A program made the position numbers and the translations under genes. A stretch of DNA of 7,287 bases from JAAYJR01 sp964545315 (GTDB taxonomy: Bacteria > Bacteroidota > Bacteroidia > Bacteroidales > Prolixibacteraceae): positions 1 through 7,287 of the forward strand of contig CAZJGI010000139.1 of the NCBI GenBank assembly GCA_964545315.1, in the 5' to 3' direction. Position 1 is the stretch's first letter, and each line of letters begins with the position of its first letter. The notes under the pieces were generated by a model. It did not search any database. It saw nothing but the letters and a program-made list of their open reading frames with translations, and had not been told where the DNA came from. This document shows, one piece after another, positions 1 through 6,921 of the stretch.

Positions 1-312
1 ATAAGGGCTTATAAAAAGAAATATTCGAATCCGCTCCCTCCAAGGTGGACTGCATTTGAGATAGTACCATTCGGCTCTATTTCTAAATTGTATTCCAATT
101 TCAGGTCAGGGAAAAGCAAACGGGAAGTAGCACACTGGTTTGGATTAGATGACCTAACTTTTAGTTCATGGCTTCATAGCCTGGTATATGTGCGCAATGT
201 TTGCGCTCATCATTCCCGTTTGTGGGACCGGGTTATGCGAATTCAACCTAATTACCCGGGAGCAATGGGCTTTCCGGCTGACTGGGAAAAAGAACTACTA
301 TGGAAAGAATAA
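1..312 (+). CDS. Abi family protein (Abi_2 / AbiD-AbiF-like), C-terminal part
   Basis: The frame is open from the first base of the window to the TAA at 310-312, so the 5' end of this gene lies outside and about 103 C-terminal residues are visible. The text matches the end of the Abi_2 family: PPRWTAFEIVPFGSISKLY (about 40-93), then WLHSLVYVRNVCAHHSRLW. RNVCAH (from base 193) is an R-x4-H motif as found in HEPN domains, where it forms the active or structural core of RNA-cleaving toxins. By family knowledge these proteins mediate abortive infection against phage; RNase activity here is inference from the motif. A second frame starts 19 nt after the stop and may once have been co-transcribed. 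No inactivating change is seen in the visible part, but whether the gene is complete cannot be judged. Confidence 0.88.
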   Translation: MRAYKKKYSNPLPPRWTAFEIVPFGSISKLYSNFRSGKSKREVAHWFGLDDLTFSSWLHSLVYVRNVCAHHSRLWDRVMRIQPNYPGAMGFPADWEKELLWKE

Positions 313-331
313 GCTATTAAAAACTGAAAAT

Positions 332-424
332 ATGAATCCGTTTAATGTATTTCAGGAAGTAAAACATCAGTACAAATCGTACATTCAAACCTTTCAAATT
401 TTCAAAAATAAAAACATTATTTAA
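332..424 (+). pseudogene. Stub of a DEAD/DEAH-box helicase N-terminus
   Basis: An ATG at 332 opens a 30-residue frame beginning MNPFNVFQEV and containing YIQTFQIFKNKNI before a TAA at 422-424. The opening MNP-x-x-VF-x-x-V, the Y-x-x-YIQTFQ stretch and FKN-x-x-I resemble the very start of large DEAD/DEAH-box helicases found in defence loci; this is recognition from memory, not a search. Everything after about residue 28 (helicase motifs, and a family length of many hundreds of residues) is missing, and I find no continuation in the other two plus-strand frames. The 19-nt spacing after the Abi gene looks operon-like, so this is probably a deletion remnant of a two-gene defence module. It could instead be a real short peptide of unknown role. 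Confidence 0.45.
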
Positions 425-546
425 GCTGAATGAAAAAAATAGAGTTATAATATAAAAAAGTATTAATTTGAAATCAAGTTCTGTTTTGTCTATAGTTTTA
501 ACCAGGATTGACGTTGTATGGCATAAGTAGTTTGTTTTATACTATG

Positions 547-609
547 TAGCTCTTTCGTTGATAAGGACTGAAAATACGTGTGTCCTTGGTTCAATTCCGG
601 GTGGCACCA
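547..609 (+). pseudogene. Degraded tRNA-Phe (anticodon GAA), possible att-site remnant
   Basis: The 3' half is convincingly tRNA: anticodon loop CTGAAAA at 568-574 with GAA at 570-572, a 5-nt variable region (580-584), T stem CTTGG/CCGGG (585-589 and 597-601) around loop TTCAATT, a 7-nt acceptor strand TGGCACC (602-608) and discriminator A609. CCA is not encoded. The wording closely follows bacterial tRNA-Phe. The 5' half fails: TAGCTC (547-552) fits positions 8-13, but the D-arm is about 3 nt short with no returning GAGC, the bases before 547 do not pair with TGGCACC (GGTGCCA would be needed), and the anticodon stem AAGGA/TACGT has two mismatches. It should not fold or function. A 3'-half-only copy is what integration into a tRNA gene leaves at the far end of an element. 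Confidence 0.6.
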
Positions 610-627
610 CAAAATAGAGGTTGTTTC

Positions 628-646
628 AAAAAAATAGTCTCTATTT
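628..646 (-). terminator. Weak intrinsic terminator after the DUF4432 gene
   Basis: Read on the minus strand directly after the DUF4432 stop, AAATAG-AGA-CTATTT forms a 6-bp stem with a 3-nt loop (646 to 632), followed by four more T (631-628). The stem has only one G-C pair, so it is weak. A competing, longer-range pairing exists between AAATAGAG (612-619) and CTCTATTT (639-646), an 8-bp stem with a 19-nt loop, without a T-run on either side. Position, between the convergent tRNA remnant and the DUF4432 gene, favours a terminator role. Confidence 0.35.
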
Positions 647-648
647 CA

Positions 649-1698
649 TTAGCCAATCCTGACAAGCAGTTCGTATTTCTTCGTTTCTTCCGGTTTGAGG
701 AACAGCAGTGTGCCCTCTTTTCTTGCTTTTGCCTGTCCTATTGGAGGATGTGTTCCGGGTTCCATTCCCGTAACATATTCATTCCATCCCCAATGTTGCC
801 AGCTGGTCAGCCATGGAAGTTGTTCTTTTTTGAAATGGATGCTTACCCTGAGGCCTGTTTTGGGATTGAAAATCTCGCTAATGCAGTTTCCGCCGGCATC
901 GGCATCAACATCAATGAAAGCTACTGAACTTCCGCCCCCTGAATGTTTATCCATCGGGGCCTTGCATGTCTGGCAGTCGCCACCTTCCCTAAAAATGGGA
1001 TCATCTGCATCACGTGGATGTACCTTTCCGTTCCATATTAGTTTCGTTCCTTCATCGATCAGCGGCCATCCGAAATTCATGTGATAAAGGAGCATGTGCG
1101 GGGCAGGCTGATTCCCGAGGTTAGTAACTTCGTCATCTATTTTAAGCTCTGAAAATCCAAGCCTGCCTGAAATGGTTCTCTTTAATTCGAGAATAGGACC
1201 GAATACTGTCGATTGCAATATAGTGCCGGTAATACTCATTTCATAGTTATTGTTGCGGAGATCAGGTTGTATAACTGACTCAATATTGGCTGGCAGATGA
1301 CTGATACGGTCATGAAGTCCGCGCTCTCCATGCTGATCTTTTTCCGGATCACCGATATGAGTGAGCCCGCATGTAACGAGGAGTCCGCCCGAAAAAGTAT
1401 CAAGCCATAATGCTTCCCTGTTAACAGCAGGGTTACCGGGTGTCACTCCCGCATGGCTCAACCAGGCAAGACTTTGTCCGTTAAAAAATGCATCGGCAAT
1501 ATCCATTGCACGGTCAGGCAAAACTTTAAACCGCAATCCGGAACCTGTATCGAACCATGCAATTCTGGTGCCTCTGCCATTACCATTGTCAAGTACCGAA
1601 GTTTCTATTCCTCCCAACTGGTGAGAATTAGATACTTTACCTCTCCATGCCGGATTATCCGGTCCGGCAATTTTTTTTGTTGTACTGTTTTTATCCAT
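649..1698 (-). CDS. DUF4432 family protein (aldose 1-epimerase-like)
   Basis: This complete 349-residue protein belongs to the DUF4432 branch of the galactose-mutarotase-like beta-sandwich superfamily. Visible family text, in order: GLRFKVLPDRAMDIADA (54-70), GGLLVTCGLTHIG (104-116), GLHDRISHLPA (127-137), LLYHMNFGWPL (203-213) and TGMEPGTHPPIGQ (310-322). The conserved His in GLTHIG, GLHDR and YHMNFG are likely sugar-site residues by analogy with aldose epimerases, but the reaction of most DUF4432 members is not established, so sugar or sugar-acid isomerisation is inference. No signal peptide is present, so it should be cytoplasmic. ATG at 1698 is chosen because it fits the family length; it follows an A-rich stretch (AATATAAAA) instead of a Shine-Dalgarno, usual for Bacteroidota. 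It reads as more G+C-rich than the peptidase gene upstream, and 221 nt separate them, so they are probably separate transcripts. Confidence 0.9.
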   Translation of the reverse strand: MDKNSTTKKIAGPDNPAWRGKVSNSHQLGGIETSVLDNGNGRGTRIAWFDTGSGLRFKVLPDRAMDIADAFFNGQSLAWLSHAGVTPGNPAVNREALWLDTFSGGLLVTCGLTHIGDPEKDQHGERGLHDRISHLPANIESVIQPDLRNNNYEMSITGTILQSTVFGPILELKRTISGRLGFSELKIDDEVTNLGNQPAPHMLLYHMNFGWPLIDEGTKLIWNGKVHPRDADDPIFREGGDCQTCKAPMDKHSGGGSSVAFIDVDADAGGNCISEIFNPKTGLRVSIHFKKEQLPWLTSWQHWGWNEYVTGMEPGTHPPIGQAKARKEGTLLFLKPEETKKYELLVRIG

Positions 1699-1919
1699 TT
1701 TTATATTACTTGGTTAGACATTCAGATTTCAGGTGATTATTTTTCAGTTTTTCCCTTTTACACCCCGAAGTCTCCTGAACTTTTCCTTAAAGATATTAAA
1801 TTTTGTCATAAAGCTGAAGTATCAAAGTATTAATCTTTCTAAGAGGAAACCAGAAGGGTGAAAGGATAAAAGTTTCGGCAGGTGTTGTAAAAAAGCAACT
1901 GCTGGATGCATTTGTCATA

Positions 1920-4220
1920 TTAAAAAGATCTGATTGCTCTAACGACATGTTTGGAAAATGTGCCCTCATAACTATAGTAACCCCAGCCATCTCTGCAATA
2001 AGCACAACCATCCCAGATTCCACCGGATGTACATCCACTGTCTGTAGAGCTCCAATATTTTGATGATTTATTCATTCCTAAGATTTCGTAATATTTGAAC
2101 ATTTCATCAAGTTCTTTCTGGCTTGGTAAAAACCAGTCACTAAATCCATCTAACGTCAATTTATCACATATACTGGCAGCATATTCCCCTTCACCTAAAG
2201 CACTTATTATTTTGTTTGTATTTTCCTGGCCGGATCCAATCATTTTATTAGTTGCACCTGTTACAACAAACTTGCCATTATACCATTGAATTCCAGAATG
2301 CTGATCGGTTTTAGCTGCTACCAATCCATGCTGACGAGTACTATCGATATAAAAAATTATTCCACCAGAGTATATTTGTCCAATTGAAAGGAGTGTGGAA
2401 GTGGTAGTAAATGTTGCCTGCTTGCCATAGGAAATACCTTCGCTGTTGGAAGCATATGCTTTTACATGATATGTTGTATTTGCATTTAATCCATTGATGT
2501 CGCTGGTAAAATCAACATTTCCGGTTCCTTCTTCTGTTTTATTGTCGTCTATTGTCGGATTTCCTGAAACATTCCAGCATACACCCCGATTTGCAATGTC
2601 AAGGCCCCAATCTTTGAGAAATTTAACTTTACATTTTGCTGAAACATTAGTTATGTCAGTAATATCACCAGTCAAAACATAAGGTCTTTTAACAGTTATG
2701 AGAAAAATAGATGGTAGATCTATAATTGCAGGATCCACTATCACTCTATTAAAAAAATCATAGTCAATCCAAATAAATCCACTATCTCCCCAATTTGATC
2801 CATAGCTGTTCAAAACCTTGTAAGCGTTTATTTTATCATCATAACCGCATAGTAACATTGCATGTTTAGCCCGGTTGATAGCATATTTATACTTATATTC
2901 TTTCCATAATATTTTACCATCAATTTCATCAAAATCTTCATTTTTTCTAAATGCATTGTCTACTCTGGCACCTATAATAACCGGGTATCCTTTACTAATA
3001 ATAGTTTTTATTAAGTTTTTATCATTATTCAATCTGTAATAATCTGTGATTTTGAATTTTAAAGCGTTTTGTATTGCGATATCTGTTGGTGGTAGATCCG
3101 GGGCCGTTTTATAATCCATATCAGTTATTTTACAACACCCGTAATTTTTAACATGATCTACGGCTACAGAAATTGGGTTTCCGTTGTCTACACCATAGTA
3201 ATTCATATTGTAAATGAAAGGTGGTGAGAAATGATTCTCATAAAGATAATCATCATGACCTTCGAAAAATTTGAAAAGATAACTCATATTGCCATATCCA
3301 ACTGCCCATGCTGAGCAACTATTATAACTTCCCTGTTTGCCGGGTTCAGGAACCTTAAGTATGATACTATCCGGAAGAATAGAAGCTTTTTTTAATAATG
3401 GAATTGCTACTGTGTCAGTAATGCTAAATAGTGGAATATTAGCAAGTTGTTCATATGATTCAGGAATTGATCCTGCTGGATACAACGGACCGGCATCTTT
3501 AACACACCGGACAGATAATCCATACTGATAGTAATTTAATGTTTCATTTACTAAATTATCATTTATACCGTCTAAACTCCAAACCGGAGTTTGGTGGTCA
3601 TCAAGCTCCGTGTCGCACCACCAGTTAGCATAAACACCTTCATGAGCAAACAAGCCATTTACATCACGCTTGCCAGACGGGAGTGCAGAAAATCCAGTTT
3701 CATTAGTGGCTCTAAGATTTGAACCTTGCCAGTAATTTGTTCCGGTAATTTTGAGTTTGCCGCCTGCATATGAATCATTTCCTAAATAATTGTTTAGCAA
3801 ATTCCATTCATTGTTAGAAGGTACATGCCAACCTGCCGGGCATAAGTCTCCTGTATTCACTGCTTGCCAATTATAAAGGCCGCCATAGTTATTTTTAAAA
3901 TTAATGTTATTTTCATACCAACAAAAAGCGGCGCTGTCAATTTCTTTCCATTGAGAGTTATCAACGAGATTCAGAATAGATGTTCCATCACCTAATTTTG
4001 TAGTTTTAAGATTTTCTGCCATCCACCATTGCTCTCCTATTTGCACAATTTTATAACTGTTGTTATCCGGGTCTTTGCATTTATAAAACTCAACTTCAAT
4101 AGTTTTCGTTAAGTCAGGTTTATCTGAAATAACCGTAGTGTTGTCTCCTGAGTAAACTGTGTAATGCACAACATCTCCTTCCGAGTAGTCAAGTGACTTT
4201 ATATTTTTAGCACTCTTCAA
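1920..4220 (-). CDS. FISUMP / C1 papain-like peptidase / Fn3-like / DUF1566 multidomain protein, probably 5'-truncated
   Basis: The open frame gives 766 residues with four modules. Residues ~43-242 are a FISUMP (Fib_succ_major) domain: QWWMAENLKTT, CPAGWHVPS, PSGKRD, ending GLSVRCVKD. Residues ~285-490 are a C1A papain-like peptidase with oxyanion Gln296, nucleophile Cys302 (QGSYNSCSAWA), His453 (AKHAMLLCGYDD) and Asn471 (VLNSYGSNWGDSGF), so the active site looks complete. Residues ~511-606 are an Fn3-like repeat common in Bacteroidota (RGVCWNVSGNPTIDDN, NTTYHVKAYASNSEG). Residues ~612-766 are a DUF1566/Lcl-type domain (DWFLPSQKELDEM, YWSST, HVVRAIRSF). All these modules normally sit in exported proteins, yet the only start is a TTG inside the usual run-in to the FISUMP domain, with no signal peptide. 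An in-frame TAA lies 13 codons upstream (4257-4259). The ORF is most likely the surviving body of a larger secreted peptidase; substrate unknown. Confidence 0.85.
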   Translation of the reverse strand: MKSAKNIKSLDYSEGDVVHYTVYSGDNTTVISDKPDLTKTIEVEFYKCKDPDNNSYKIVQIGEQWWMAENLKTTKLGDGTSILNLVDNSQWKEIDSAAFCWYENNINFKNNYGGLYNWQAVNTGDLCPAGWHVPSNNEWNLLNNYLGNDSYAGGKLKITGTNYWQGSNLRATNETGFSALPSGKRDVNGLFAHEGVYANWWCDTELDDHQTPVWSLDGINDNLVNETLNYYQYGLSVRCVKDAGPLYPAGSIPESYEQLANIPLFSITDTVAIPLLKKASILPDSIILKVPEPGKQGSYNSCSAWAVGYGNMSYLFKFFEGHDDYLYENHFSPPFIYNMNYYGVDNGNPISVAVDHVKNYGCCKITDMDYKTAPDLPPTDIAIQNALKFKITDYYRLNNDKNLIKTIISKGYPVIIGARVDNAFRKNEDFDEIDGKILWKEYKYKYAINRAKHAMLLCGYDDKINAYKVLNSYGSNWGDSGFIWIDYDFFNRVIVDPAIIDLPSIFLITVKRPYVLTGDITDITNVSAKCKVKFLKDWGLDIANRGVCWNVSGNPTIDDNKTEEGTGNVDFTSDINGLNANTTYHVKAYASNSEGISYGKQATFTTTSTLLSIGQIYSGGIIFYIDSTRQHGLVAAKTDQHSGIQWYNGKFVVTGATNKMIGSGQENTNKIISALGEGEYAASICDKLTLDGFSDWFLPSQKELDEMFKYYEILGMNKSSKYWSSTDSGCTSGGIWDGCAYCRDGWGYYSYEGTFSKHVVRAIRSF

Positions 4221-4530
4221 ATGATCTGAAAATACCGGATATAATACCCCTTCACCTTATGATAAACACTACCTTCAGGTCAAGTTCCATCTTCATAGCT
4301 TCCACATCATAGAAATCACCTGTAATAATATCAGGAGGAATGTCTTTTCAAACGGCAAATAGCATTGCAGGTATTTTAGCAAATAAGGGTGTAGACCATG
4401 TAAAAGATACATGAGTTGTTTACATTCATTTTCAGGTTTTAGTGACAAAATACTTTTATGATTGATTTTTAGTGAATTATTGTTAAAAAATATTTTATTG
4501 TTGTAATTTGCATTAACAATGGATAAAATA
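4221..4530 (-). pseudogene. Decayed 5' part of the peptidase gene
   Basis: Upstream of the TTG at 4220, protein-like text continues on the minus strand but jumps frame. From about 4529 to 4416, in the same frame as the main ORF, it reads ...SILSLKPENECKQ. From 4416 it continues better one frame over as THVSFTWSTPLFAKIPAMLF, meets a TGA at 4348-4350, then goes on as KDIPPDIITGDFYDVEAM and LDLKVVFII. Removing one base near 4257 joins this to GEGVLYPVFSDHLKSAKN, which enters the main ORF. One nonsense codon and two compensating shifts would explain everything. VSFTWSTP has the look of an Ig/Fn3-type beta strand. A further possible shift near 4521 would add KLTLNEVVFYP. No signal peptide can be recognised, so the original start is lost. 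Real decay and assembly indels cannot be told apart from one sequence. Confidence 0.5.
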
Positions 4531-4645
4531 CTACTTCATTGAGGGTAAGTTTAAAAAATATTGGATAATAATAAAGGGAGACCAGAAACTCCTATTAAAA
4601 CAGGGACATGCAAACATATTTACTTTTAAACTAAAACATATTAAG

Positions 4646-5038
4646 ATGGGAACAAGGCTTAAAGTTCTTCATTGGACACCAAGAGTCATCTGTATCCTGG
4701 CTATTCTATTTATCAGTTTATTTGCTTTGGATTCCTTTAGTCCTGATTTGACCATCTGGCAGCAGATAGGTGCATTTCTTATTCATCTCATTCCTTCCTT
4801 TGTTTTGCTAGCCTTACTCATTGTTGCCTGGAAATGGGAATATATTGGTGGTATTATCTTTATAATAATAGGTCTTGGATTGAGCCCGTTTATCTATAAC
4901 CACAATTACAATATGAACCATTCAGTTGGCATGAGCCTTGGTATCATCCTGATGATTACATTCCCATTTGTTGTTGTAGGTGTTCTTTTTATTATAAGTT
5001 ACTTCATTAAGAAAAGATATCTTTTTAAAAATAAATAA
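4646..5038 (+). CDS. Small integral membrane protein, DUF7670-like
   Basis: A 130-residue protein of four predicted membrane spans: about 14-30, 41-61, 66-84 and 95-120, with a Lys/Arg-rich tail (IKKRYLFKNK) that should face the cytoplasm. Conserved-looking blocks are HWTPR (9-13) before span 1, LFISLFALD (21-29), HLIPSFVLLALL (47-58), AWKWEYIGG (61-69) and a Phe-Pro inside span 4. These match a widespread family of uncharacterised bacterial and archaeal membrane proteins (DUF7670, by memory). No catalytic or transport motif is visible, so no function is proposed. The ATG at 4646 sits after an A-rich leader and directly precedes the conserved HWTPR block. The gene stands alone on the plus strand, flanked by two decayed minus-strand regions, and looks intact itself. 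Confidence 0.85.
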   Translation: MGTRLKVLHWTPRVICILAILFISLFALDSFSPDLTIWQQIGAFLIHLIPSFVLLALLIVAWKWEYIGGIIFIIIGLGLSPFIYNHNYNMNHSVGMSLGIILMITFPFVVVGVLFIISYFIKKRYLFKNK

Positions 5039-5059
5039 CTTATATTAGAAACAAAACCT

Positions 5060-5092
5060 GTTCAACAATTAGCAGTTAAGGCAAAGTTGAAC
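5060..5092. repeat. Inverted repeat GTTCAAC/GTTGAAC
   Basis: Perfect 7-bp arms at 5060-5066 and 5086-5092 are separated by 19 nt, just 21 nt after the DUF7670-like stop codon. No T-run follows on either strand, so it is a poor intrinsic terminator. It overlaps the end of the decayed minus-strand ORF and may be chance. Confidence 0.25.
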
Positions 5093-5441
5093 CCTGATAA
5101 TATCCATCCAGCTTATTAAGGATCAGACAATAATAAAACCAGTCAACGGAGTTATCGTGTAGATTGAAATCGTTAGAAAAAAAATAAAATGACATAAGCC
5201 CAGAAAGCCACATATTCGTTTTAAGAGCATTTACAGGCTTGTGGTTAAATTTTATTAATCTGGTTAATCTGGTGTTAGGTATAAGACTACCATTAAGTGT
5301 TATTTTTTTAATTAAATCTTGGACATAGGTAATTCCACCGTTTTCAATTTCAAAAGATCTACCATCTTAAAATTCTTTAACTTCGATAGGAGTGATTTGT
5401 GTTATTTTCCCCTCATTAACATAGAAATAACTAATTAATTT
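5076..5441 (-). pseudogene. Degraded unrecognised ORF (about 121 sense codons, one internal stop)
   Basis: Between stops at 5442-5444 and 5076-5078 one minus-strand frame is open except for a single TAA at 5367-5369. The text before it reads YFYVNEGKITQITPIEVKEF, and after it DGRSFEIENGGITYVQDLIK, then RLIKFNHKPVNALKTNMW and SVDWFYYCLILNKLDGYYQG. The 96 codons after the TAA are uninterrupted and of mixed, soluble-protein-like composition, which is hard to get by chance in such AT-rich DNA. No ATG, GTG or TTG lies between the upstream stop and the TAA. The first ATG is at 5213, which would leave only 45 residues. I do not recognise the family. The most likely reading is a small gene that lost its start and gained a nonsense mutation. 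It begins 15-20 nt after the beta-helix gene ends, so it may have been the operon's next gene. A 9-bp tandem repeat (TTAATCTGG, 5255-5272) lies inside it and encodes TRLTRL. Confidence 0.5.
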
Positions 5442-5459
5442 TTATTAAGTAAAGGGTGT

Positions 5460-6914
5460 TTATTCAGTAAAAATAATGACCGGATTTCCCTCAATTCCTT
5501 TTTCAATCAACAGCTTTTTAATATCTGCATTGAAGGGATAGTATTTGTTGTTCTCCAGGCCATAAAATCCAAAATGTCCCCCGGTATATTGAATATAAAT
5601 ATTGTTTTTCATTTGTGGTAAATGTTCTTCTTTAAGTGCGCTCACAGATATCAGAACATCTTTGCTGCGGTCAAAAATATTATTAGTGACAATATAATTT
5701 TCAGCCGGATATTTTCTTTTGGAGTTAAGCCATCCTCCCTGAATATGCCTTGCGACTTTATTAGGCCTTTGCCATCCCCATCCCAAACCTGCAAGACGGC
5801 ATATATTATTCTTGATCAGGATATTTTTCATGATGTCATTTTCTGAATTGGGCTGGTCTAAAAAGTATTCAATAGAATAAATACAATACTCTATAAGGTT
5901 ATTACTGTAAGTGACATTCTCCATTATCACCGGTTGTGTTGATGTAGGATTTTTATACTGATGAGTTACACCGGCATCATACACCTGGTATATATAGCAG
6001 TGGTCAACATAATAATCCCTGCAGCTTCCCCATATCTCAATCGCATTGCCATAACGTGTTGTGCCTCCTTGCATTGAACCTCCTATCCAGCCAAATTCAC
6101 AATTTGTTACCTTAAGTCCGCTTATTGTGCCGGACCCGATACCGTGGGCACCTCCATACTTAATGCATAAATTATCGATAAGTATATCATTCCCTTTTGT
6201 CCTTATAATATGGTCTTTTAAACAAAATTCTATAGAAGAAAAACGGTCTGCCGGATTGCCGCTGTCTGAAAATAAACAAACCCTTTTGTCATTTACATCA
6301 TGATACATCTCGAGGTCATTTTTTAATTCACTTGCAGTTCCTGAGAATCCGGCAATCCCTATTACCTTTTTAATGGAATGGGCTTCTCCTTCATTAAATA
6401 CTAAAACACCGGCATCATTTTCGAGTGCTTCATCATAAACATATACATTAGGAATTTCTGTCTCCAGCCATTTTTCCTTCACAGAATAATTTTGACGGGA
6501 ACCATATAATTTTGGTTTAGTCCCTTCTCCGTATGCCGAGTATCTGACTCCTCCCTTTGCAATCAGATGGCCTCTCCATGTTCCCCCACGCTCAAAGAAT
6601 ACCGCATCACCTTTGCTGTATTCGGTTTCGGAAACTTTCGAAAGCGTAGCCCATGCCTGAGAAGGTGACCGCCCGCTATTTGAATCATTTCCATTGTTCG
6701 AGACATAATAAGAGGTGCCGGTCGCTGACAACTTTGTTTGTGAATTAAGTATCTCATTTTTCAGAGCTGCTGCCAGTGCATCAACATCAGAAATGCTGCT
6801 AACCTTAAAAAGAGTTGTATCGGGATCATTGTCTGATTTTTTTTCACAACCTGAGCTGCTTATAAAAAAAATAATTGAGAAAATAATTGATAATTTATTC
6901 ATAATACTATTCAT
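5460..6914 (-). CDS. Surface lipoprotein with right-handed parallel beta-helix (pectate-lyase-like)
   Basis: A complete 484-residue exported protein. Residues 5-22 form a hydrophobic signal ending SSSG-Cys23, a relaxed lipobox; the following EKKSDND is the acidic/Lys-rich tail that in Bacteroidota helps send lipoproteins to the cell surface (established for the phylum, inferred here). A polysaccharide-enzyme entry motif comes next: SYYVSNNGNDSNSG (68-81), WATLSKV (88-94), KGDAVFFERGGTWRG (101-115), SAYGEGTKPKLYGS (126-139). Residues ~233-440 show repeated short beta rungs such as DILIDNLCIKYGGAHGI, GLKVTNCEFGW, YYVDHCYIYQVYDAGV and IMENVTYSNNLIEY, the parallel beta-helix signature. Such proteins usually cleave acidic polysaccharides by lyase or hydrolase chemistry; neither substrate nor catalytic residues can be fixed by eye. 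Two ATGs are possible (6914 and 6902); the second gives MNKLSIIFSIIFF, a tidier signal. The upstream gene ends 7 nt before 6914, so they are probably co-transcribed. Confidence 0.85.
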   Translation of the reverse strand: MNSIMNKLSIIFSIIFFISSSGCEKKSDNDPDTTLFKVSSISDVDALAAALKNEILNSQTKLSATGTSYYVSNNGNDSNSGRSPSQAWATLSKVSETEYSKGDAVFFERGGTWRGHLIAKGGVRYSAYGEGTKPKLYGSRQNYSVKEKWLETEIPNVYVYDEALENDAGVLVFNEGEAHSIKKVIGIAGFSGTASELKNDLEMYHDVNDKRVCLFSDSGNPADRFSSIEFCLKDHIIRTKGNDILIDNLCIKYGGAHGIGSGTISGLKVTNCEFGWIGGSMQGGTTRYGNAIEIWGSCRDYYVDHCYIYQVYDAGVTHQYKNPTSTQPVIMENVTYSNNLIEYCIYSIEYFLDQPNSENDIMKNILIKNNICRLAGLGWGWQRPNKVARHIQGGWLNSKRKYPAENYIVTNNIFDRSKDVLISVSALKEEHLPQMKNNIYIQYTGGHFGFYGLENNKYYPFNADIKKLLIEKGIEGNPVIIFTE

Positions 6915-6921
6915 AATATTT

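Noticed and set aside
188..331. The upstream part of the frame that ends at 424, running through the Abi gene.
   Set aside because: It overlaps the Abi frame, which holds the RNVCAHH motif; only the part from the ATG at 332 resembles a protein start.
612..646. Possible insertion-sequence end (gaggttgtttcaaaa with an inverted repeat AAATAGAG/CTCTATTT).
   Set aside because: The wording recalls some IS termini, but there is no transposase, no second end and no target duplication; a terminator for the DUF4432 gene explains the hairpin more simply.
580..1084. Plus-strand open frames of 115 and 129 residues over the DUF4432 gene.
   Set aside because: They are antisense to a gene with clear family motifs along its whole length, and their translations show no recognisable domain.
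1880..1905. Possible terminator after the peptidase gene (AGC-AGTT-GCT followed by six T on the minus strand).
   Set aside because: The T-run is present but the stem is only 3 bp, too short to support a terminator call.
1796..2038. An 80-residue minus-strand frame overlapping the end of the peptidase gene.
   Set aside because: It overlaps the DUF1566 coding region in another frame; the conserved ending HVVRAIRSF settles which frame is real.
4600..4645. Bacteroidota-type promoter (TAnnTTTG) for the DUF7670-like gene; TACTTTTA matches 7 of 8 positions.
   Set aside because: No TTG -33 element is found at the right distance, and AT-rich leaders give such matches easily.
6563..6757. A 64-residue minus-strand frame inside the beta-helix gene.
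   Set aside because: It is an out-of-frame shadow; the beta-helix frame there carries the conserved GNDSNSG, WATL and GDAVFFERGGTWRG motifs.
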